From positions 62,001 through 126,000 of the forward strand of contig VCMS01000162.1 of the NCBI GenBank assembly GCA_022539475.1: 64,000 bases of DNA, in the 5' to 3' direction. Source of the DNA: Gracilaria domingensis (Eukaryota; Rhodophyta; Florideophyceae; Gracilariales; Gracilariaceae). Positions 10,946 to 19,781 of the stretch are shown here, piece by piece (positions within the stretch are counted from its first letter, which is position 1; each line of letters opens with the position of its first letter). A model generated the notes under the pieces. That model saw only the letters and a program-made list of their open reading frames with translations. It was not told the DNA's origin and searched no databases. The position numbers were made by a program, and so were the translations under genes.

Positions 10946-11890
10946 TTGAGAAGATATTAATCCTGCGCAGTTTTTTGTTCGTTTAAGAGATGGAGATGAG
11001 ATAAAATGTGTATGGTGTACTATAATGTGCGCCAGGAGGCCTTGATGAGTTGCAAGAGAAGCTTATGGTCCTTAGAAACGTGATAGACCTGATGGAGAAG
11101 GCGGTGAAAGTGTTCTGCACAAGACAAGGATTGGTGGAGGAAAGGATGTTGAAATCGGATGTAGAAGGAAGGACAGAGATGGGAAGTATGGGAAGGGTTG
11201 CGGCACAGAAGGAGTCCTTTTTGACACCGAAGGCGAAGGCTGGTAGGTTCGGGCACCGGAAGAGCCGTCTGACGAAGAGGCGTAAGGAGAAGAGGATGGT
11301 GATGAAAGAGGTGCCACAGGAGGCAATCGGGGCTCCGGTCTTGACTGGGTTTTAACGTAGGGCATGGCACTGCGAACGGCCGAACGAAATCTGGCGGCGC
11401 ATAAGGAGAGAAGGATGGGGAGGAATGGGAAGCTGTTTTTGGGCGACGCGGGTGTACGGAATTGGGGGGGGTTGCTACCGGTACTTCTACAGAAAAGCTT
11501 TTGGGGAGACGGAGAGGAAGGATCCGAACGCAGGATCGGCGAAAAATGAGTAAAGAGTGATTGCGGTTTGGATGGGAAGGAACGTTGGGATGATTGAGGT
11601 GGGATGAGTTGTGATTTTTATCGCAACTCAGAGGAAAATGGAAACGCAAACTAGCACGAGTGCAGTTTTGAGAGACGGTCGCGGAAAAGATTGAATGGGG
11701 TGGTGCGGCGAAGTAGAACCTCTACAAAAACTAGGGGACCCAAGAATTAAACTGCGCCATATGGAATTTAATATTCCAAAATTTCTTAATTTTTTGAGTG
11801 CCAGCCTCTGCCACCCCCTCGCGCGCGCCAAATAGCCCAAAAACTAGCTTAGTTTCCAAAGCGAACAGACTATATTCCACTTTGCAGAAC
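10940..11890 (+). repeat. duplicated block X, copy 2
   Basis: This is the counterpart of 7640-8580. The two copies share colinear coding and non-coding sequence at moderate divergence, with many single-base indels, which suggests an old duplication. Confidence 0.8.
11050..11355 (+). pseudogene. gene X, unknown charged protein, copy 2
   Basis: This is the paralogue of the frame at 7740-8061. It is open for 101 codons (MQEKLMVLRNVIDLMEKAVK, later RQGLVEERMLKSDVEGRTEM, EVPQEAIGAPVLTGF, then stop). It lies about 100 bp after the truncated end of Notchless copy 2. No promoter or upstream exon is seen. It could be the 3' part of a larger gene. The function is unknown and no domain is recognised. 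Confidence 0.4.
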
Positions 11891-11929
11891 ACAGACGAAT
11901 GATTTGGCGCACACCCTCCAAGCTTTCTT

Positions 11930-13010
11930 TCTTGCGCATTCTCGTCGCCGAGGCCCTTGAAAATGGACGTCATAGAGTTGTACACCTCGTACACCTGCAG
12001 GTCCGAAGAGCCTGAGATCGACGAGGTGGCGTCCTCTCTGCGGTGCATGCGCGCGGCAGGGTTCAGATCGGTGCGATGAGGAAGGCGGAGCAGGGGCGGT
12101 GCTGTCAGTGCTACACCACTGGAGCTACCATTGAAAGCCGGCGGCACGTAGCCGCGCGAATTATCGCTCTGCTGCTGTTGTTGATGCTGTTTCCGCTGTT
12201 GTTGCTGTCACAGACCACGGTGGTCGGTCCGTAGTTCCGGAAGCAGAACCGGCGCCATACTGCTGCGAATAGTAGTCGGATCGATAAGTGTGGGCAACCT
12301 GAGCGGATTCATGAATGAAGACGGCGTCGTGGACCTCATGATTGGCAAAGAAAGGGCCGGTCTCAGCAGGGAGTGCGAGGTAGCCACCACCAGAGAATGG
12401 CAGCTGCACACCCCATACCTTGAAGCACGTATGCCAGCGTTGTGGGGCGCGTGGGTTCCAAGCGACGCCCACGTGAAGATTGCCACCGAGCAGCTGGACG
12501 TACACGCGAATCGGGTGGTTCATCTCAAGCGAGCAGCCCTCGAAAAGCTCGGTATCCGCGCCATCGGTGTCAGGCTTCCATTGCTTGGTTCCGTCCGGCA
12601 CATAAACGTACATATGGGCCACATTTCGCGTTCGAGAGTTGGAAAAGGTGTCGATAATGATGCCAAGCCCCACAAATGTATGCGCAATACCCATGGCATA
12701 GCCTAACCTCGGGCAGTCCCACAAAAAGAAGAAGTCCATACCATTGGCAGGGTCATGCGAATCGCGCACGGTATCCAACTCCACGTCGAAGTAGCCGTTG
12801 AAGTTTTGCGTATCGGTGGCAATGTCGTTGTAGAACAGCGCTTAATTTGACTGGCTCGCCGACATGAGGAGGACCACGTCGCGGCCGGTGCGGCTGCGCG
12901 TGATCATGGTCGTGCCCAGCAGAAACCCGTCGGAGACGGGGTCACCGGCGGCGATGGGCCTCGTTCGGGTGCCGAAAGGAGAGGTCCGGGCCTCCCGCGC
13001 CCAGGTAGAG
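11930..13010 (-). pseudogene. L-type lectin (ERGIC-53/VIP36-like) pseudogene
   Basis: The family comprises cargo receptors of the early secretory pathway that bind high-mannose glycans. Lectin-fold text reads GDPVSDGFLLGTTMITRSR and LLMSASQSN, then an in-frame TAA at about 12,842. It resumes directly with ALFYNDIATDTQNFNGYFDV and continues with GLGIIIDTFSN, ELFEGCSLEM-HPIRVYVQ, CFKVWGVQLP, GYLALPAETG and NHEVHDAVFI. The order matches the family (GLGIFFDT; GC-FRN; GYFGISAATG; DNHD). A CAA/CAG-rich stretch near 12,170-12,200 shifts frame. Beyond it a neutral tail reads YVPPAFNGSSSG and YNSMTSIFKGLGDENAQERK. The N-terminal region and signal peptide could not be traced. One stop plus one shift make it a pseudogene unless these are assembly errors. 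Confidence 0.7.
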
Positions 13011-13587
13011 AAACTAGAATAGCTGCGGGTTTTGCTGCTGTCACCACAGCAGCGACGGCAACGCGAGGGCTCTGGCAGCCAGCAGTAGCAGCACGCAAAT
13101 CGGCGCGAGACGCGGCGTCGACGACGACTCACGGCGGGATGGCGGCGACGGTGAACGAGTGGCGCGCGCGAAAGTTCGGGAGGCTGGAAGCGAGGTCCGT
13201 GAGCGAACGGAGGGCGTGGTTTACGGGCGGTATGGCAGGGTGCCAGTGATGACGGGCAACGGCAGCGATCCCCACGCGTAAGTGCACGCGGGGGTGGAGC
13301 GCGAAGGAGCCTAGCGCAATTGTACTGCACGTACAGCGCGCATAAAATGACTGAAGCGCGCAACATGCGCACATTGGAAGGCGTCGCGCGCCACGTCACA
13401 TCGACGACGCACAGCTCTGCGGCGCGAGACAGCCGCGCGCGGAGTGCGCCGCGCACGGGAATGCGCGCCCTCGCGCGCGTCAGCGAGGCGCTTCAGCTCG
13501 AACAGCATGCGCTACGTTTTGGCTGGCGTTGCGTGCAGTGTGTGTTTCAGGAGGTCTGTGGACGCTACCAGAATGAGGCGAAAACGT

Positions 13588-13659
13588 GCCCGCGGGTGGG
13601 GGGGGTCGGTCGTGTTAGGGTAGGTACCCTAACACGACCGGACCCCCCCGCCCGCGGGC
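13588..13659. repeat. 72-bp TTAGGG hairpin repeat, right array unit 1
   Basis: It has the same architecture and exact length as the unit at 9-80, with a centre of TTAGGGTAGGTACCCTAA. Its left flank (13,508-13,587) includes GGTCTGTGGACGCTACCAGA. The reverse complement of that sequence lies at 94-113, so the left and right arrays are inverted relative to each other. Confidence 0.9.
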
Positions 13660-13697
13660 ATAAAATCGCACATTTTTCAAAAAATCGGCCAAAACGT

Positions 13698-13769
13698 GCC
13701 CGCGGGCGGGGGGGTCCGGTCGTGTTAGGGTACCTACCCTAACACGACCGACCCCCCCCGCCCGCAGGC
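13698..13769. repeat. 72-bp TTAGGG hairpin repeat, right array unit 2
   Basis: It is nearly identical to the unit at 9-80. It lies 110 bp after unit 1, with a 38-bp spacer (TAAAATCGCACATTTTTCAA and so on, ending GGCCAAAAC). Confidence 0.9.
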
Positions 13770-13807
13770 ATAAAAAAGCACATTTTTTAGAAAACCGGCC
13801 AAAACGT

Positions 13808-13880
13808 GCCCGCGGACGGGGGGGTCCGGTTGTGTTAGGGTAGCCACCCTAACACAACCGACCCCCCCCCACGCCCACGC
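13808..13880. repeat. 72-bp TTAGGG hairpin repeat, right array unit 3
   Basis: Its left arm is intact. Its right outer arm is degraded (CACGCCCACGCG instead of GCCCGCGGGC). It is followed by a flank with AGAGACCTCCCAAAACACC, the same motif that follows the unit at 9-80. Confidence 0.85.
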
Positions 13881-13949
13881 GCACGTTCTGGCCATATTTT
13901 GGCACCATGCAGAGACCTCCCAAAACACCTTCCTCCACACTTCCCGCAC

Positions 13950-15560
13950 TCATTACGGTGCACCTGCCGGCCAACACGTGAACGCTGCTGGGCACGTGGA
14001 TTGGCGGGAGGTAAAAGAGCTGTATATACAACGCCGGCTGTACATCAATAAGAGTATATCTCGAGTATTATAAGCTCTTAAAAAGCACAATTCGAGAGCG
14101 CAGTGATTACTCGCATAAGTCTAAATCCACTACAACCACCTCTTCACAGACAAACTTTTAAACCGTTTTGCAGCGTTTCCAAACCTCCCAAAACACAGTT
14201 TGATGCATTACTCACAGTTTTTTTGTTGCAAGCACAATATACATTCATTGGACAAGACTCAACTAGTTTTCGTATCCAAATGATGCTCATCTACTAAAAA
14301 AACCTCACGACCATGTGTTTGCTACAAGTTGTGTACTTATTGACAAACTACACTATTTACACTGCTCAGAGCAGCACGGTGACGAACTACGAAAGCGCCT
14401 CAACACTCTCACGCACAAAAGTGGTAATGCGCCGGGATGAGCTGCAGATAAACAGAGTGGTGACAGTAGGTAGCTACTTAAAATACTCGCCACTCTTGTT
14501 TTCGGTGAAGATACAAATTCACCGATGATGTAGATGAGGTAATATCGTCTAGCATGAGCCCATCGGCTCTGGCTTTTTACGCTAATATCGAAATTTAATT
14601 GGTTCGTTCTGACGGGCTGGTAAACAGCAAAGAAGGCCTTCAACGATCATAGAATCCCTGAATTATAGTGGTAGTGGATTTCTCTGCGGAACACTAAAAA
14701 GAACCAAATGGAGTTTTGATCAGCTAACTACTACATGATCCTCACAGGTTTAGAGAACGGGGGCTGTAGCAGCTCCTATATGCTAAATTCATTCAGTATA
14801 AAAATCTATGGAAGAAAAACGCAACAAGAGTGGTAGTTGAAAGCAAAACATATGGTAGTTATGAAAACCCTTCAGCCCGGCATGCTTGGGCTTGTAGCAC
14901 ATGACAATAGTTCCAATATTGAACTCCTATCGCTTCGCCTCTCGGTAACAAGGCCTGTCAGCAACAATACAAGAGAAGATATAAATCGACGTGTTGTGGA
15001 GATACCGTAAAATGCTGCCAAAGGTGTTAGTTCTTCTTCTGTTAAGAGCCGTTATAAAACTTCAGAGTTCCACTTCCAGAGCTATGAATTGCTGCCGACT
15101 ACGTTGTCGAGCAGCATTTGGAGGCTTGAATCTGCCACCGAAGAGACGAAATAGAGCTTTCATTACATCATGGCCCACTAATGCACCTATAATTATTCCA
15201 AGCAACGTCCGAGTACTGAGAGAAAATTTTTCTGATTGGGGCCGTGTCCTGCGCTCCCCATCAGATTTCAAAGAATTCCATCATGAAAGGAAAAATATGT
15301 CAATGTCTTTGTATGCTTTGGCCTCCATCATTCAAAGGAGATCTGCCTTGGTGAAGGTTCCATTCAGTAACCTGCCTTTCTTTGTCGTGGACAAATCTAT
15401 AGGCAAACTTCTGACAGAAAAGTTGCATTGCATGGAAGATAGATTTGCGTTTGTGAAGTTCTAGATTTGAGTACGTATCGTTCGAAATGAACGTGACGCG
15501 GATCATCCGCTCTAAGCACTGCAATAGAAACATGATGATTCTATTGCAGTGCTTAGGGTC
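13950..15560. other. no supported gene
   Basis: AT-rich DNA. Short frames at 14991-15464 (plus) and 15062-15271 and 15300-15533 (minus) are open. The minus ones may be more distal pieces of the Plavaka-like transposase, but I find no diagnostic motif in them. Confidence 0.4.
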
Positions 15561-15565
15561 TCTGA

Positions 15566-17204
15566 CTACAGTCTCTCGATTTCTGGAATATTAATCAGTT
15601 TCAATATGCCGAGATGCAAGTTGCGTAACTGTTCGAAGCGAGCTCTCCTTGTTTCGAACAGACTGAATAGAAATAACCCCTGGATGAATCTTACGGTCAA
15701 GGCGGTTTTGATGGACGAGAGAATGAGAGATATGGAATTGGAACGCATGAAAATATCCGACTTGGATCTCGTCTCCCTTGTACGACGTAAGTTTCTTTCT
15801 CCTTCGCCTTTCTTTGCATATTCGAGAATAACTGAGTATGTCTTTCTGACGCTTTTAGTGTGGTTTTGGGAGAGTCCAGTGAATGACGTAAGAACATTAC
15901 CGCCTAAAGATGAGGAAGGGAGTTTGCATCTATGACAAGGGCTTTCCGTTTGGCTCCTATGAAGAGTAGACAGAATGTCCTTAGCCTCAGAATATCCGCA
16001 CAAAAACTTGCAGAGGATAGCACACTCGATATACTGCGTCTTCGCCGATGAACTGAAAACCTTTCTGCATTAGATGTATAATTTGCTACAGGACTTGACG
16101 AAGAGATTCTTTAAGGATGTGCATCCTGGAATCGCGTAGAGACTTGCTAGAAACGAATGGCATTGCGTCTGCTTCAGATGCGAAAACCTGTACCAGTGTT
16201 GTAGGAAAGTATGCCACTACTGTGAGGTCATCAAGGATGCGCTTACGGCGTAGCTCGTCGGAGAAGTTGAGAAATATGAGGTGAAGAGTACAGGCGGTAA
16301 CCGATGTTTGCTTTAGAGTTGTTGAAGACTTATCGGTGTATACATGCAGAATACCTACGAAAGATTCACTGTAACTTATTTCTTGGGAGTACCACACTAT
16401 TCTACTATCCAAAGAGCGCATGACTATTTCCTTAAGTTTCGAGGTGGCGTCTCTTGCGAGAGAGCCGGACATGGGGTGAGATATTTTCGTGGAGTGGGTC
16501 TGAGGTATAGGGTGGAAGAATGTGTTTTCGTTGTTAGCCAACTGGAGCTGTTTCACAAGTGTCTGAACGGGGTCTCTCGTGTAGAGGGTGGCGCTGAACT
16601 TACATCCTTCTGGCGAGAGAGTTCTTCGATTGAAACCGTCTTTTGAGGCGTATCGTTCGAAAATGGCGTTCTTCAGTTCTGTACAGCGCTTGGAACTTGT
16701 TATGGTCTCGTTGAATCGCTTTTGCGAGAATCGCGGGTCCCGAAGTAGCCCAATTAGCTCGTCTGCTTCACGATGACCAAGGTTTGAAGCTACTGAAGCC
16801 AGACAAACCGTGAGATAATCCATATGCAAATCACCGAGGGCCTCCTTAGAAGGCACTGGGGGTGAACTGCTTCCGTGTTCTGGCTCTAATGCCGCGGGAC
16901 CCGGGGAAGGAGAAACACAATGCGAAGTGTGCGGAATGGTAGGGGCGCACGGAGTGGGGTCAACGCTGTCCTCGGACAACGGAGGCTCGGGAAGGCGACA
17001 AGGGGCAGTGACCGTTTCGGAAGATGCGGGCGCGGGCGCGGAAAGCTTGAGACGCTTGCTTCTCCGAATGGGCCGCCTATTTTCATCTTCCCGCGCGGCT
17101 TTCAGACGAAACGGGCAATGGTTAACATGCTGTTGAAGAGATAGCACTCCTCGGCGAGTAACGAACGGGCACCCACGCTTCTTATGTGTACAGTAGTAGA
17201 TCAT
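15566..17204 (-). pseudogene. Plavaka-like (CACTA-superfamily) transposase, frameshifted
   Basis: The first frame (16086-17204, 372 residues) begins with a Cys/His cluster (CTHKKRGC, then HVNHC), as in the C2H2-type N terminus of Plavaka-like proteins. A basic, Pro/Ser-rich linker follows, then LYTRDPVQTLVKQL. Then comes the core stretch FVGILHVYTDKSSTTLKQTS leading to HLIFLNFSDELRRKR and VVAYFPT, which corresponds to the family pattern (ILSSDKT, LTIGNI-LRRK, VGYLP). Just downstream, after a stop and a frame change near 16,005, YRVCYPLQVFV continues as CGYSEAKDILSTLHRSQTES and PCHRC, matching the family YPL-ADYPE-PC-C block. No TIRs were identified. It is likely a dead element. Confidence 0.65.
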
Positions 17205-17535
17205 GGGAAGAAGAAATGAAGGAGAAACGACGACAAAGACGGCAAAAGAAGGTCATTGGAGGGGAGAAGGAGGTCGGGCGACAGTCAAGATCGACGTCAA
17301 GCTGAGAATGGAGAATATAATTTGAGTTTAAATCACGCGCTTTCGTTCAAAAAGGAACGAAGGTACACGTCGACCTCAACAAAAGGGTGTACTTCTCGTA
17401 TTATCTACCACTGGTTATAAACCTGTGGTTTCGCAACGTTGTACGCTGTACACCTGTCCAATCTCGCACAGAAAAATAAATCTCTTCCCTCCGCCGCCGC
17501 CGCCGCGCCTCCGGCGTCCGACCTATCGTTACCGT

Positions 17536-17612
17536 CGTGATCCGTGCCATCCACATCCTCGCATTCTACTCCGCCGGAGTAGAACGCGAGGATGTGGATG
17601 GCACGGATCACG
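17536..17612. repeat. 77-bp near-perfect hairpin
   Basis: CGTGATCCGTGCCATCCACA continues to CTACTCC, a GCC loop, then GGAGTAG and back to TGTGGATGGCACGGATCACG. Each arm is about 37 bases with a single mismatched pair. It lies in otherwise gene-free DNA upstream of the Plavaka-like transposase. Confidence 0.9.
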
Positions 17613-17889
17613 AGCGGCGCTCCGTCGTACCTTTCTCCGCCCTCGCACTCGCTACGAAGTAGAGTGCGGGGAAGAGAATGAGGTACGCTTCATGTCCGCC
17701 TAATGGACGCCTCCATAAAGCGGACATCATCCGTATCTCACGGATGTATTCCGTGCAGTCTTTCCGTGCAATCTTTTCGTACGTGCTTCCATATCCTTCT
17801 ACGTATCTTTGTTCTAAACTAACCAATCCTCACCACGTCTCTTCGCGCTCTGCGACATGTACACGGCAGGAAATAAGCTTTGGGTTACT

Positions 17890-18760
17890 CTCGCGAGTTA
17901 CTAGGTCCCTCGACTTCTCTAGCGCATCGTTTCTGTTTTGCTTTATCAATGGTACGTTCCATCGCATTTCAAATGTATCCAACGTAGCATTGACTAACTT
18001 GATCTTGGAAGAGGAAATGGAATTGGTCGTTTACCTGCCTGACTGTTCGCGATAGGCGATTCTGGTACTTGGTTGGGACATAGGCTGCATTCTCGTTTAT
18101 CGCATCTTGCAGTATGTTTACTGCATGGGCATTCTTGGTGTCGTTGCTTGTGAGTTCTCGCTTCGACACCTTTCGCATTTTACGATGAATGGATTGCTGG
18201 TAATCTAACCGATCCCTTTCCTTCTTCTTCTTCCTTTTGCGATTTACTAGGTCCATCGACTTTTCTAGCGCAACGTTTCTGTTTTGCACTATCAATGGTA
18301 CGTTCCATCGCATTTCAAATGTATCCAATGGAGCATTGACTAACTTATGGATACTTTCTGCTTACGTATACAGGTAAATGACTTTTGATGCGGACGTTGC
18401 TCACGAAATGCAGGTGCACGTTTTTAAGGGGAATTGCGGTATGTTTGCTGCATGGGCATTCTTGGTGTCGTTGCTCGGGAGTTCTCGCTTCGACACCTTT
18501 CGCGTTTTACGATGAATGGATTGCTGGTAATCTAACCGATCCCTTTCCTTCTTCTTCTTCCTATTGCGGCTTACTAGGTCCCTCGAATTTTCTAGCGCAA
18601 CGTTTCTGTTTTGGTTTATCAATGGTACGTTCCATCGCACTTCAAATGTATCCAACGGAGCATTGACTAACTTATGGATACTTTCTGCTTGCGTATACAG
18701 GTAAATGACTTTTGATACGGACGTAGCTCACGAGTTGCAGGTGCAGGTTCCTCAAGTAGG
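17890..18760 (-). repeat. 326-bp tandem repeat with a conserved minus-strand frame
   Basis: The segment beginning CATGGGCATTCTTGGTGTCG near 18,125 repeats near 18,451, and a partial third copy of its distal part lies at 17,895-18,010. On the minus strand both full copies encode the same protein text (MDTFE-RWNVPL, RKRKKKKERDRLDYQQSIHR, RKVSKREL-SNDTKNAHA). The downstream copy (17969-18328) continues for 119 residues, ending in LSRTVRQVNDQFHFLFQDQ. The family is not recognised. A duplicated exon of a transposon-like gene is possible. Confidence 0.6.
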
Positions 18761-18832
18761 GAACCACCCATCTGGGCATGGTTCCCTACATGAGGAACGG
18801 AGAGGATGAGGCGCTTCGCGCCTCATCCTCTC
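18747..18832. repeat. two adjacent hairpins
   Basis: The first pairs GTTCCTCAAGTAGGGAACCA (18747-18766) with TGGTTCCCTACATGAGGAAC (18779-18798). The second (18800-18832) is GAGAGGATGAGGCGC-TTC-GCGCCTCATCCTCTC with 15 perfect pairs. They directly follow the tandem repeat. Confidence 0.85.
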
Positions 18833-18839
18833 GGAGTGC

Positions 18840-19331
18840 GTATGTGTTCTACCGATACCGCAATTTGGTGCAGGTGCCCTCTGCGGCATCTGCCGCAGAT
18901 TGCGCCTACACCCGCTTCATCATGGGGAAATGGTACATGCAATATAGCGAAGTAGTGGTTAGCAAAAGCGGTCGATAGAAAAATAGATACGAATAAAACG
19001 GTATGATTTCATAATGGACATCATCTGTACTAGCAACAGTACTCCATGCGTTGCAGGGTATCATTCCGCAGAAGGTATCGTGTAATGTGCACCTTAATGG
19101 AAACTGAACCTAGACTTCGCGAAATACCGTTCAGGTAGCCCTCGACTAAAGAACTAGCACGAGTGGAAAACCCACCAGTATTTACTGCACAGCGATTCTG
19201 GACGACGCAAGCAATTATCTTCAAATTTTGAAATAATTGATCTCGATATTTTTTCAAAAAATTTACTGGACGACCCTTGCCACTTTCTGGACGACCCTCG
19301 CCAAAAACTAGCATCTGCAAGAGACAGACGC
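18840..19331. other. no supported gene
   Basis: The minus-strand frame 19030-19320 (96 residues) is open but has no recognisable motif. TGGACGACCCT occurs twice at 19,264-19,296. The Copia A LTR remnant starts at 19,332. Confidence 0.4.
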
Positions 19332-19781
19332 AAGCTGTCCTACATGTCCACGTACATACGTGTGTACCCTGTGCATCATGTACAGTATGCCCAGTGTACT
19401 AGATACACACGTGTACCCCGGACACAACCCATTAGCGCCACAACACTTGTACCAACCACAATGCATATGACCATTTGCAGTAGCCAATCAGAAGCCCGTT
19501 TCAAGTTGAGTTTGCACAGAGGCGCATATGCGCTTTTCCAACGGCACCCTCCAAAACAGCCCATGCTCCCCAGCACTTTTGGTTTTCAGTGACAGCACAG
19601 GGTCAACATCCAACACAGCATTCCAATGTAGCCGTGAACGTTCAACCCATACTGAGTATACCACACAGCAACATAGTATACCAAACAGAACAACATCAAT
19701 CTCGCTTTCACATACCAAGGTACCATTCTAGACTCCACACATCTCAGCTGCTTGATGTCAGTGACAGCATGACTTCCAACA
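19332..19781 (+). mobile_element. Copia A, truncated 5' LTR
   Basis: These 450 bp match the last 450 bp of the complete solo LTR at 23018-23960 and end at the same TTCCAACA. They include the AAGCGCATATGCGC-type palindromic core near 19,523 (in the antisense direction) and are joined directly to the C-terminal end of a gag gene. Primer-binding site and most of gag are missing. Confidence 0.8.

Noticed and set aside
13320-13742. Frames translating the hairpin repeats (a shared TLTxPDPPxRGH peptide)
   Set aside because: The same peptide appears at 92-310, 13320-13742 and 13734-13949 only because the palindromic DNA repeat is translated in each. There is no independent coding evidence.
13588-13880. 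CRISPR array
   Set aside because: The regular 110-bp spacing comes from 72-bp hairpin units with near-identical 38-bp spacers in a eukaryotic genome. There are no variable spacers and no cas genes.
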